64,000 nt of DNA from Roseiarcus sp963836695 (GTDB lineage Bacteria > Pseudomonadota > Alphaproteobacteria > Rhizobiales > Beijerinckiaceae). A model generated the notes under the pieces. That model was given only the letters and a program-made list of their open reading frames with translations. It did no database searches and was not told the DNA's origin. A program made the position numbers and the translations under genes. Positions within the stretch are counted from its first letter, which is position 1. Every line of letters starts with the position of its first letter. The stretch is taken from assembly GCA_963836695.1 (NCBI GenBank), contig CAWIKX010000022.1, positions 41,214-105,213 of the forward strand, given 5' to 3'. This document shows positions 17,638 through 26,114 of this stretch, piece after piece.

Positions 17638-18120
17638 TCACATCTTCATGCCCTTCATGCCGGCGGCTCCCGACGCGCCGATACCCGTCACACTAAATTC
17701 GAGTTCAATGGGACCGGCATGCTGGAAATTGAGCGTCGCCTTGACACTCTCGCCCTTCGTCAGAGGATGGGTCAGATGGGTGAACATCAGGTGATAGCCG
17801 CCTGGCGAGAGTTCCACGGAGCCGTGAGCGGGAATATCCAGTCCATCCTTGAGTTCGCGCATCTGCGAGACGCCGTTCTCGGATGACATCTGATGGATTT
17901 CGACGGTGGCGAAATCTGCCTTGCCTCCAGTCAGCCGGTCGGGCGCGGCGCCCTTGTTTTGGATGGTCAAATAGCCGCCGCCCACTTCTGCGCCTTTCGG
18001 CGTTGCGCGCGCCCACGGGTTTTCGACTACGATATCCCCGGCCTTGAACTCCTGCGCGAGAGTGGGGGCCGCGCCGCTCGTCGCGAGGGCGAGCGCCAGG
18101 GCAATAACAAGATGCTTCAT
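17638..18120 (-). CDS. Periplasmic copper chaperone PCu(A)C
   Basis: 160 residues: signal peptide (about 1-22, ending TLAQ), then a PCuAC domain with ENPWARATPKGAEVGGGYLTI. The Cu(I) ligand pattern is visible as a His and Met in IHQM and a Met/His pair in YHLMFTHL. A Met/Lys-rich tail (MKGMKM) may add copper ligands. In the family it delivers Cu(I) to the cytochrome oxidase CuA site. It lies between copC and copD. Confidence 0.93.
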   Translation of the reverse strand: MKHLVIALALALATSGAAPTLAQEFKAGDIVVENPWARATPKGAEVGGGYLTIQNKGAAPDRLTGGKADFATVEIHQMSSENGVSQMRELKDGLDIPAHGSVELSPGGYHLMFTHLTHPLTKGESVKATLNFQHAGPIELEFSVTGIGASGAAGMKGMKM

Positions 18121-18153
18121 TGTTTGTCCTCTATTGCCGCCAGCTTGGGCCGG

Positions 18154-18519
18154 TCATGGCTTCACAGTGAATTCGAACGTTCCCTGGGTATGGTGGGTGT
18201 CGACCGACACCGCCTGCCAGTGCACTTTGTAAGCGCCGGCAGAAAGCGGTTTGGAGATCGGTACGATCAGCACAGCCTCGTTGCCGGACTCCGTTGTTGC
18301 GCCTCCGAGGGGCACGGCGCCGCCCGGGCCGGTCACCGAAACCTTCGTGAATTTCGGCTCGACGCCCTCGCTGAACTCAAGCCGGATTTCGCTCGCCGAG
18401 GGGACCGTGCCGCCGACTGGCGGCGTCGCTTTTTGAAGCTGGGCGTGAGCGAAGGCGGTGGTCGCGGCGCAGGCAAAAGCAAGCGAACCAGCGATCACGG
18501 TCGTGCAAGTGCGTGTCAT
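18154..18519 (-). CDS. copC: CopC-domain periplasmic copper-binding protein
   Basis: 121 residues. After the signal peptide (cleavage predicted after TTAFA) the mature protein starts HAQLQKATPP, giving the N-terminal His of a Cu(II) brace. Asp and His in VSVDTHHTQGTF complete the site. A single cupredoxin-like domain (LEFSEGVEPKFTKVSV) fills the rest. The start overlaps the upstream barrel-protein stop by one base, and the PCuAC gene follows after 33 bp. Confidence 0.93.
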   Translation of the reverse strand: MTRTCTTVIAGSLAFACAATTAFAHAQLQKATPPVGGTVPSASEIRLEFSEGVEPKFTKVSVTGPGGAVPLGGATTESGNEAVLIVPISKPLSAGAYKVHWQAVSVDTHHTQGTFEFTVKP

Positions 18520-19451
18520 TATCGGGTTCCTGTGAACATGGGCAGGGTTTGCGAGAAGATTGGTTTGCCGACCGTGTTGGGGAAGATGTCGTCGAGGAAG
18601 AGATCGAGGCTGGCCACCACACCGGCGCCGTGACCGCTCGCACCATTGACCGGGATCACGGCTTCAACGGCGATCTGCCATTTGTCCGCCATATAGACGA
18701 CGCCGGGTTGGATCGCGCCGGTCGTCCCCCAGGTCCCCTCCTCGGCGTGCGCAGTCGGTGTGGAGAAAGCGAACTCGACGGTCGGAATGAGATGCTTGAA
18801 GAAGTCATTGCCGATCTCGCCAACGTTCGAATTGTAATAGGGCAGGCTGTATTGCAGCGAGAAGCCCCAGTTGAAGGTGGTGGGGAAAATCTCGTCGCCC
18901 CACACGGCTTGTCCTGGCGTCGTCGTGCTCACTTCCCCCGTGATCGCGAAGGGCCGCACGAGGTTCATGCTTTGCGGCAGAGCGCCAAAGCCTAGGCCGA
19001 CATCGAGCACCGGCGAATACATGTTCGGCTCGCCGATTTGCGAGCCCGTCGCGCTCCCGCCCCACTCGACGCTGAAACCGGCCGAGGCCATAAACTCGAG
19101 TCGAGGAATGCACATGAACTGATATTTCGTCTCGGTCTCGACAGAGTCCCAGCCGAAGCCGCGGGGATGCAGCCACGTTGCGCCACCGCCGACCGAAATC
19201 GCGAAGTTGGGAAGGATGGTCTTCGCCCATTCGCCGCCGATGTCGAGTTCTTGCACGCCGTCCGAGTTCTTCGGCAGCCAGGTGACCGAGGGGAGGGTTA
19301 GTTCATCAGTGACGCCGGGATCGTCGATCGCCTGCGTTGAAGGGAAAATGCGGGCGCCACAGACGGCGTGAGCGTGCGCGGCGACGGTTCCCAGTGAGAC
19401 GAACGCGCTGGCAAGCGCGCCCGCGGCGAGGCGGATACGGAGAAGAGACAT
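18519..19451 (-). CDS. Predicted outer-membrane beta-barrel protein of the copper cluster
   Basis: 310 residues with a Sec signal peptide (about 1-28, VAAHAHA). The remainder alternates aromatic/hydrophobic and polar residues in strand-like stretches (FAISVGGGATWLHPRG; FNWGFSLQYSLPYYNS; WQIAVEAVIPVNG) with no long helix, which suggests a small outer-membrane barrel. I recognise no named family. The one-base overlap with copC and shared orientation with copC-PCuAC-copD suggest a role in copper passage through the outer membrane. This is inference from context. Confidence 0.65.
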   Translation of the reverse strand: MSLLRIRLAAGALASAFVSLGTVAAHAHAVCGARIFPSTQAIDDPGVTDELTLPSVTWLPKNSDGVQELDIGGEWAKTILPNFAISVGGGATWLHPRGFGWDSVETETKYQFMCIPRLEFMASAGFSVEWGGSATGSQIGEPNMYSPVLDVGLGFGALPQSMNLVRPFAITGEVSTTTPGQAVWGDEIFPTTFNWGFSLQYSLPYYNSNVGEIGNDFFKHLIPTVEFAFSTPTAHAEEGTWGTTGAIQPGVVYMADKWQIAVEAVIPVNGASGHGAGVVASLDLFLDDIFPNTVGKPIFSQTLPMFTGTR

Positions 19452-19514
19452 GAAAGGACAGACCTCGCGTCTGAAGGAATGCGAGCGCGCTAGACAGCGC
19501 GCGGCGAATGACCG

Positions 19515-19988
19515 TCAGACTGCGAGGGGAGGGCCCCGGGCCGGATTTGGCTGGGCGGGATAGGCGGGAAGGACGTCTTCGCTCGGCGGCGCGCGAATCG
19601 CATGCGCCTCGCTCTCGAGCCGGCCGGGCAAGGCCGGCAGGTCTGGCGCGACAAAGGCCACCGCCTGGCCGGCGAAGCGGCAGAGCGGGCATTGATCGCA
19701 GCAATGGCCGGACGGCGCGTGCTTGGCTGGCGCTTTGTCATCGTTGACTTGGACGCAGAGTTGGGCGGTATCGCCAAAGAGCGCCTTAAGCTCGGCGGCG
19801 ATCGCCGCATCATCGGCGCCGGAGAAAGCGGGCGCAGCAAAGGCCGGCGGCGTCGCGGCGGCGAAAAGCTGAACGATCAGCGAAAGCGCGACGAGAAATG
19901 AGGTCAAAGGCGAGCGGAACCACGTCAGGCGGCGCTTCGTGCGCCGTCTCTCAAGCGCAAATGTTTGGCGCCCGAGGCCCACCAACAC
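19515..19988 (-). CDS. DUF2946-like Cys-rich exported protein
   Basis: 157 residues. An Arg-rich N-terminus precedes one hydrophobic segment (about 27-50, SFLVALSLIVQLFAAATPPAFA). A Cys-rich motif HCCDQCPLC lies near residue 95-103, followed by a Pro/Ala-rich tail. Small proteins of this kind (DUF2946) commonly accompany copper genes, and the Cys/His cluster suggests metal binding. It is the first gene of the minus-strand copper set, 63 bp upstream of the barrel gene. Confidence 0.65.
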   Translation of the reverse strand: MLVGLGRQTFALERRRTKRRLTWFRSPLTSFLVALSLIVQLFAAATPPAFAAPAFSGADDAAIAAELKALFGDTAQLCVQVNDDKAPAKHAPSGHCCDQCPLCRFAGQAVAFVAPDLPALPGRLESEAHAIRAPPSEDVLPAYPAQPNPARGPPLAV

Positions 19989-20380
19989 CTCCTCCGATGC
20001 CGCATTGGGTAGCGGAACGGACCCGACAAGGCAATCGCACGTCCGTTCGGATAGCGACGCTCGTTGTGGCCCCGGTTCGCATTAAGTTAGATCGCGTTTT
20101 GTTCTAAGCACATTTGCGCCTTGTCAGCGAAGTGCGGACATTCTAACGTCTTGTGCAGTTGGCGTTAAGTGCGATGCCGCCATAATTCTCAACCGATAAG
20201 GTTATTATAGAAATGAAGATAGCCACTATCTTTTGACTTATTAAGTACATATTCTTGACATACTTACGACTGCTGTGTGAGTGCGGTCAGAACGGCGTCG
20301 CGGCGAACCAGCGGCCCGACGCCGACCTTCCTGACACGATTAATGGTAATCACAGTCAACGACTGCCGCGAGGCCTTCTC
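19989..20380. other. Intergenic region upstream of the copper genes
   Basis: No gene is supported. It holds an inverted repeat GAACGGAC (20015-20022) / GTCCGTTC (20041-20048) just upstream of the copper set, a candidate operator or leader hairpin. There is also an AT-rich stretch with a 7-bp hairpin AAGATAG/CTATCTT (20216-20232) followed by TT. GC content drops clearly from about 20080 to 20260. Confidence 0.4.
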
Positions 20381-20605
20381 ATGCAGCATTTCAAGACACG
20401 GACCTATATTGCCGACGCCGACATCGATCCTGACGAACACAGTATTGCTGACCAATTTGCTCAGATCATCGGCCGGGTTCGTCTTGAATACGACTTGGAG
20501 CCCGCTCTCTGGGCCGTAGCCCAAAGCGTTTTCCAAGCCTTGAGAGCAAAAGAAGAGCATTGGTCATCGCAGCAGCTTCAGATGCCGGGCATAGCGCTCA
20601 TGTAG
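20381..20605 (+). CDS. Small hypothetical protein
   Basis: 74 residues from ATG 20381. The frame is open further upstream to 20255, but the acidic/helical composition begins here (YIADADIDPDEHSIADQF). The C-terminal half is helical and the protein ends LQMPGIALM. No family is recognised. It lies in a poorly coding region, so it may not be a real gene. Confidence 0.35.
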   Translation: MQHFKTRTYIADADIDPDEHSIADQFAQIIGRVRLEYDLEPALWAVAQSVFQALRAKEEHWSSQQLQMPGIALM

Positions 20606-20896
20606 CGAGCGGCTGTCGATCAACTCGCGTTCGTGATTTGGCTTGAGGAGGCTCGCTCCGGCCGGACTTTCACGCGGATTGAGCCCGCATCGCGGCGGCC
20701 AGACGCTCAAATTTTCGTCTTGCCAGCGTAGGGCGGAGCTCCCGTTCACCGCAACCGCCCAGACTCACGGCGGAGGATAAAAAGCCTGAGCGTCAACTGC
20801 GCCATCCCGGAGTATAGCGTCAGGCTGGGAAGTCGGAACGAACCGAACGCCCGCAGGTTGAGCAGCGGCCAGACTCAGGCGTGGAGGTGGACCGTG

Positions 20897-21331
20897 ATGC
20901 GCAGAATCGACGAATATGACCGTCCGATGCCGGAGATTGATCTGGCGAAAGTCTGCTTCATCATTGAAAAGTCGCGCGAGCATCTCGGCGAGGAGGCAGG
21001 CGCCGAGTCGGACGATTCCAATCCCACGGATGACCAGGAACACGTGATGCTGACCGAGGCCGCCGGTCCCTCGATCCGCCGCGAGCTCATCGAATTCATC
21101 CAGGATCTGGATGTCGACGAGGCGGCGGCGCTGGTCGCGCTCGCCTGGATCGGTCGCGGCGACATGCAGCCTGCGGAGTGGAAGATCGCTGTCGCGCAGG
21201 CCAAGGAGCGGGCCGAGGGCCCGACCTGGAGATACATTCTGGAGATGGAGCTGCTGCCGGACTACCTCGAGGACGCGCTTTCCGCGTTTGGCCGCTCTTG
21301 CGAGGGCCTGGGATCCGCAGACGAGGGCTGA
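20897..21331 (+). CDS. DUF3775 domain protein
   Basis: 144 residues from ATG 20897, preceded by GGAGGTGG (20883-20890) at good spacing; an upstream in-frame start (20858) lacks such a site. The protein is acidic and helical. Family-like blocks are EIDLAKVCFIIEKSRE near the N-terminus and DVDEAAALVALAWIGRGD in the middle, with WRYILEMELLPDYLEDAL near the end. Function unknown; small cytoplasmic proteins of this kind are common in alphaproteobacteria. Confidence 0.8.
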   Translation: MRRIDEYDRPMPEIDLAKVCFIIEKSREHLGEEAGAESDDSNPTDDQEHVMLTEAAGPSIRRELIEFIQDLDVDEAAALVALAWIGRGDMQPAEWKIAVAQAKERAEGPTWRYILEMELLPDYLEDALSAFGRSCEGLGSADEG

Positions 21332-21821
21332 AGCCCGTCCGGCGCCTCCAAACTCGCTCAACAATGCAGCGTCGCTCGCGGACCGCCTCACTCCTTGTGG
21401 CGGTTCTTCATGCCCCCTCGCTTCTGGCGTCGCTTTGCTTCGTTATGCGGCGAAACTCAATGCAGACTCGCGTGGCGAACCGCCCCAACAAGGGGCGGTG
21501 AACGAGTTATCATGAATGCGCTCGGGATCAAAGCCACGTATTCGCTTCGTGTTGTAAGTCAAGGCTCGAAATAGTCTATGTTTAGTTGAAAGCAATTCTG
21601 CAAGCTTCACGGCGCTTCATCCAGCGAATGTACAATTATGATAGATATTGCAACCGTAAGGTTGTATGACCATTGTGGGACTAAGCAGTTACGAAATAAT
21701 TGTTGTACGAAGTTTACAGTGTATATACATTTACATTGACAATATTAAAATTGTGACGCCATTCTCTAGTTGCTAGATCGCGAATGGTTCGCATTTACTA
21801 AGCAATCTTGGGGTCGGTGTC
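21332..21821. other. AT-rich intergenic region upstream of the PEP-CTERM-type gene
   Basis: No gene is seen. From about 21540 the DNA is much more AT-rich than its surroundings. It contains a small hairpin CAACC-GTAA-GGTTG near 21651-21664, a GTATATAC dyad near 21721 and TTGACA near 21737. It probably holds the promoter and regulatory sites of the following exported-protein gene, but no clean -35/-10 pair stands out. Confidence 0.4.
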
Positions 21822-22571
21822 ATGAAAGCATTGTCACGTCTGTCCTTTGTTGGCTTCTCGGTGGGGGCGCTCGCCGCCGGCTTTGCCGCGCCCGCTCATG
21901 CAACGCTGCAGTTCACGGTCGGATTCATCGGGAGCGAGGCAACCTTTACCTGCGTTGACAACAGCGCCTGCGACAGCAACCCCGTCGAGGGCGCTATCAA
22001 TATTGCGTCGCTGAGCTTGGACGGCGTTATAGGGACGGATATCGACGCCCAGTCGTCCGGCAATCAGGACTTTCCGGGGACGCCGGCGCTGTCGTTTTCC
22101 GTTGGTTCGCTTTTCAATGGGTCGGGCGAGGATCTTAGTGGCCGGTTCGCACTCAGCGATACCGACTTCAGGGGTCCTCCTGGAAAGTTTGAGACGTCCG
22201 CCAATGTCGCATGGACGAACGCAGGCAACTCGACGCTTGACCTTGCCGCATTCCTCGACACGAACAACGCTCAAGGAGGAAACACACCTACTGACGCGTC
22301 AGGCTCTCAGATCGGCGCGTTCTCGTTTGCGGCGCCCGACGGCGATCAGATTCGCAATGAACCTGGCGTCGCCATGGGGTCGGGCGGGTACTCGCTCAGC
22401 GATCAAGGAACTTTGTTCTTGGTGGCAGGGGGCACAGTGAGCGGAGGTCAGAGCACCACGGTTTCCGGCGCCGTGCCCGAGCTTTCCACTTGGGCGATGA
22501 TGGCAGTCGGCTTTGCCGGGCTCGGATTCGCCGGCTTGAGGCGGACTCGTCGGCGTCTCGCCGCTATCTGA
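21822..22571 (+). CDS. Exported protein with PEPxxWA-CTERM-like sorting signal
   Basis: 249 residues. Signal peptide (about 1-27, ending APAHA), a Ser/Gly/Asp-rich beta-type body (DLSGRFALSDTDF; NSTLDLAAFLDTNNAQGG), then the C-terminal tripartite signal VPELSTWAMMAVGFAGLGFAG followed by RRTRRR. That is the alphaproteobacterial variant of PEP-CTERM (PExxTWAMM, helix, Arg cluster), recognised by an exosortase and linked to exopolysaccharide-producing bacteria. No exosortase gene lies in the window. An AT-rich leader precedes it. Confidence 0.85.
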   Translation: MKALSRLSFVGFSVGALAAGFAAPAHATLQFTVGFIGSEATFTCVDNSACDSNPVEGAINIASLSLDGVIGTDIDAQSSGNQDFPGTPALSFSVGSLFNGSGEDLSGRFALSDTDFRGPPGKFETSANVAWTNAGNSTLDLAAFLDTNNAQGGNTPTDASGSQIGAFSFAAPDGDQIRNEPGVAMGSGGYSLSDQGTLFLVAGGTVSGGQSTTVSGAVPELSTWAMMAVGFAGLGFAGLRRTRRRLAAI

Positions 22572-22593
22572 TAAGAACCAAACGCTTGATCGT

Positions 22594-22625
22594 CGAGAGG
22601 GCCGCCCTCAGCGTCGGCCCTCTCG
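22594..22625 (+). terminator. Hairpin after the PEP-CTERM-type gene
   Basis: Perfect 11-bp stem CGAGAGGGCCG (22594-22604) / CGGCCCTCTCG (22615-22625) with a 10-base loop, 22 bases after the stop. There is no T-run behind it, so it may act as a transcript-stabilising or weak terminator hairpin. Confidence 0.55.
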
Positions 22626-22642
22626 ATACAGCTCAGCACTAA

Positions 22643-22807
22643 GAGCGGAGCGCGCCTCAGATCGCGAGACGCCTGGTGCTCGAAACCAATCTTCCGATCG
22701 CCGAGGTCGCCGAGCGAACCGGCCTTTCCGCCATCGCTTCGCTGTCACGCGCTTTCAGGCGGCGCTTCGGCGCGTCCTCCTCCGCCGCGCACCGTTCGAG
22801 AATCTGA
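22643..22807 (+). pseudogene. Remnant of an AraC/GlxA-type regulator (C-terminal HTH only)
   Basis: An open stretch of 54 codons bounded by TAA (22640-22642) and TGA (22805-22807), with no start codon. It reads as the second helix-turn-helix of an AraC-family protein: ARRLVLETNLPIAEVAER, then TGLSAIASLSRAFRRRFG, then a SPSAYR-like end (SSSAAHRSRI). The effector domain and first HTH are missing. It is a decayed fragment rather than a working gene. Confidence 0.65.
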
Positions 22808-22929
22808 GGGCGAGTCAGCGACAAGAGGGCGGGCCGCCGACCAGGAACAAAACTCAATCGCCGTGCATCGCGAATCGGCGGCCCAATCGAGCCCTTCGAG
22901 CGCCTCAAGTCGGTCGAGTTGCGGATGCT

Positions 22930-24823
22930 CTATGGAGTGGGCCGGATGCGATTAGCGTCGCCATCAACCATGATGCGAACAAACCGAACCGGCGCGCTGA
23001 CACCACGCAACATCGCCGTTTCTTCGGTCTGCGTCCTGTCCGCCAGCACCGCGGCGGTTTCGGCCTCGCGCGCCACGGTTTCCGACACGATCAGTTCGCC
23101 GCCGCGGCACTGGTTTTCCAGACGCGCCGCGACATTCACGGTGGCGCCGAAATAGTCGAGCACGTCACTCGTCGTGACCGCTATGCACGGTCCGGCATGA
23201 AGGCCGAGCTTCAACACGATTGGGGTCGCACCGTCTCCACGGGCCGCGTTGAAGCTTGCGACATCGTCCTGGATCGCGAGCGCCGCGCGGACCGCGTGAT
23301 CGGGACGTGAGAAGGCGGCCATGACCGCATCGCCCACCGTCTTGACGACGAAGCCGTGATTGCGCTGCACCCGGTCAGCGAGAAATGAAAAATGGTCACG
23401 AACGAGGTTGTAAGCAGGAGCGTCGCCGAGCGCATCGTAGAGTTGGGTCGAGCCCTTCAGGTCAGTGAACATGATGGCGATCCAGCCGATCTCGGCATTG
23501 TCGCCGGGGCGCAGCAATTGCTCGGGGGAGAGCCGACGGAAAGCGGGCATGGCGATCACGCGCTCGCCTGTCAGCGCGTCGCCGGCCCAATTGCGGCTCT
23601 CGACGACGAAGACGAGTGGCTTGTCGCTCTCGTTCCGGATCGCGAACTCGTTCGCGCCGCTCGCTTCCTCGAGCAGAATGTCGGACCCGCGCGCCACGAG
23701 CGTCGGGATCGTTCCGTTGGCGCCGATGTTGCGGTCAGCTTCGGGGCCAGCCTCGACGGTGCGAAAACGGTACGGCCCCGGCGCCAAAGACAGGTCAAAT
23801 GTCTTGGCAGACCGCGCCGCAACTTCGCCCTGAAACTTGATGTGCCGCGCGGAGCCGGGGCCGAGCATGCACATCTCGCCGTCCAGCGGCGGACGAATCC
23901 GAAGACTCGGGATGGAAGGTAAGCTCGACGTTGCGGCTGAAATTGCGCTCGTAGTCGATGTTGCAAGAGGAGCAATGCGCGCCTTTGGCCAAGTCCTGCA
24001 GTCGGCTCACACGGAACTTCGCGCCGCGGCAGCGCGGGCAGAGCAGCTCCCATCCCATCGCCACCATGCCCTTCCGCGCCGCGGCCAGAAACAACTCCAC
24101 GGCGTGGTCTGGCGGGGCAGACCATAGTTTCGCCAGCGCAATAGGACGAATGCCGCGCAGATCGACGATCGGCGCATGCCGCAGGTAGTCGATCAGATTC
24201 GGTCCAAGAGCATGCGAGTCTGGATCGCGAGAGAGTTCCGCGCCAAGCGCATCGAGTCGTTGTCGGGCGGCGGGCTCCACGAGATCGTCGGCGCTCCAGC
24301 CCGGGACAAGCGCTGAACCGTCGCTCTCGCGAATGATCCTCTCGATCCCCGCTGCTGCCTTGCCGAACTCGGCGTCAAAGACGCCTGCATGCTTGCCCAC
24401 GAAGCCCAAGAGGCCGGCGGGCTCCGCCATACCCGTGAAGATCAGCCGACAGCCTTCGCCTTCGGCAACGAGCTCGCAAACCCATTCCCAGCGCCGCATC
24501 GGCCCGTTCTGGTAGTTTCGGACTTGGGAAAGGCGGTGGTTCTCCTGCCATTCGCCAAAATCCTCCTCCCATCGCGCAGGGAAAAACCCGAGCTTGCCCT
24601 TCACGAAGCGGTGGACACGGCCCTGACCGTCGACGCGCTCGTCAAACCGAAAGGGGGTATAGCCGTTCAACTCCCAAAGGCGGGCAGTGTCGGAGACAAA
24701 CGGCCAAATCGCCGCCGGCGGCTTAGCGAAATGGTGCTCTCGGCGGTAGCGGTAGATCGCGGTCTCCTGTCGAAACATGGACGACCCAAAAGCAAGAGCC
24801 GACTTAGCGATCGCCGCTTTCAA
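22930..24823 (-). CDS. Class III nucleotide cyclase with SRPBCC/DUF5939-type N-terminus (frameshift near 23903)
   Basis: Two overlapping minus-strand frames form one gene. The first (24823 to about 23903) has an SRPBCC-like domain (HHFAKPPAAIWPFVSD) and a DUF5939-type region with a zinc ribbon, CPRC...CSSC. The second (to 22930) continues from LRIRPPLDGEM through a beta-rich linker to a cyclase domain with metal sites IMFTDLKGST and VKTVGDAVMAAF. Removing one base from TCTTCGG (about 23901-23905) joins them smoothly as HPES-RIRPPLDGEM. Total about 630 residues. It probably makes cAMP from ATP. ATG 24778 is an alternative start. Confidence 0.75.
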
Positions 24824-25141
24824 GGCTAACTCGGACTAAGCCTGACCGCTCCGGGGCGACCGCTGAAACGCCAACATGTCGAGCAGTATGCTCAGCGAAT
24901 GCCGATGAGGCAAAAAGCCCGGCTCATCGGGAGTTGGGGGCCTCCGCTTCAGAAACCTACAAGGCGAACGCCGCCAGCTCAAAACAAATTGCAAAACGGC
25001 TTACCGTCTAAGCCGCGTGAAAGCGCTTGGGATGCAGGCGATCTCTCACGATCCTGTGTGGAGGAATCGGCTGCAAAATCGGGTCGAAAACCTCCCTCGT
25101 TCCCCAAAGTCCGAAAGAGCGACCAATCCTCGCGAATTTCC

Positions 25142-25170
25142 TTGACGAAATCAGAAATTATTGCTATGGA
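25142..25170 (+). promoter_or_regulatory. Candidate sigma70 promoter with no gene downstream
   Basis: TTGACG (25142-25147) and TATGGA (25165-25170) separated by exactly 17 bases. There is no protein gene for over 900 bases downstream, but an orphan terminator lies at 25806-25839. It could drive a noncoding RNA or a long leader. Confidence 0.35.
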
Positions 25171-25306
25171 TTCCTAGTGACGGAATCTCTTTCCCGCTCA
25201 TCGGTAGAGGGGCGGGAAGACGAGAAATCTGGGCTGTTTTGAAACGTTGGTCCACAACCTGACGCGCGATCCAGGACGAAGCGGCAATTTCGTTAGTTTT
25301 TTCGCC

Positions 25307-25392
25307 TATAACCCATTGAAAAGGCTCAATTAGCGAACATAAACGCTAGTAAACGCTAGCACTTTTACTAGCGTTTAGGCCCATTTAGGCCG
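25307..25392. repeat. Direct repeat, left copy, flanking the catabolic region
   Basis: Aligns without gaps to 56246-56331; about 68 of 86 positions match by hand. The core ATAAACGCTAGTAA...CTTTTACTAGCG is nearly invariant. Within this copy TAAACGCTAGTAAA (25340-25353) and TTTACTAGCGTTTA form a perfect 14-bp inverted repeat around a third CGCTAG, so the site has dyad symmetry. It resembles a recombinase or protein-binding site rather than coding sequence. Confidence 0.7.
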
Positions 25393-25805
25393 GTTTTGCT
25401 AGCGCTTATTGCGGAGAAATTCCTGCTTTGGTTGTACCCTGTCGCCCCTGGTTACGCGCCGAGCCCGATCTCCACAACGTCAAGGGGCATGGACCGCGGA
25501 TGGGGGGATGCAGCCTTCAGTTCCTTTTGCGTCACTCGGAATAACTGCTATTCCGACGAGAGCGGTTCTCGAACATGGTCTACGAACGAGTTGCGTCTCA
25601 TCATACTATTAAGCGTCTGAAAAGATTGGATGGAAATTGGGAACGCTCGGCCAAGCGCCAGTCGCCCCACGACACAGAAGTGATGGGGGTCGCCGCACTT
25701 TTAATAAAGAAAGCCCTTGCAACGACGGAGGTCGGCGACCATCTTGTTGCGGTGCGGCATGACCTGCCGCATATGCCCTCCTTGGGCGTTTCCTCCCTAA
25801 ACTCA

Positions 25806-25839
25806 AGGCCGCCGTGGCGACATGGCGGCCTCCTTTTTT
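25806..25839 (+). terminator. Orphan rho-independent terminator
   Basis: Stem AGGCCGCC (25806-25813) / GGCGGCCT (25824-25831), 10-base loop, then CC and six T residues. No protein gene ends upstream on this strand. The preceding unpaired TTTCCTCCCT (about 25790) resembles the anti-Shine-Dalgarno loops of alphaproteobacterial small RNAs. Confidence 0.7.
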
Positions 25840-26114
25840 GCCGTTTGCTTTCTCGGCAAGGGGCATGGTCCGGACGACCCAGCGCGCTTGGGCGCCGAGA
25901 CCGCGATTGAATTGACGCCGCGCGCCTCGCCCGGTGCGAAAATCAGACTGCTTGTAAAGTCGAGTGCATTCCGCTTCACTATCGTGCCTTACCGAGCCGT
26001 CGGCGGCCCACGCGATCCGCTGGGACTCTGTGGCGCGATTGACGGCGAACGCGGGCAGCGGCCCCATGCGCCCGCGTCAAGGACAAAAACAGGTGGAGTT
26101 GGGAGGAAACGGTT

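Larger units (their letters stand above)
24824..26114. other. Long intergenic region left of the catabolic cluster
   Basis: About 1.3 kb with no supported protein gene; the open frames here lack ribosome sites and coding-like composition. It holds a good sigma70-like promoter (25142-25170), a hairpin TTCCCGC/GCGGGAA (25191-25218), the left copy of an 86-bp repeat (25307-25392) and an orphan rho-independent terminator (25806-25839). The ribosome site of the next gene (GGGAGGAAAC) sits just before 26115. Confidence 0.5.

Noticed and set aside
25575..26067. Short overlapping ORFs on both strands before the binding-protein gene
   Set aside because: No ribosome sites or conserved blocks; they run through a clear terminator hairpin.
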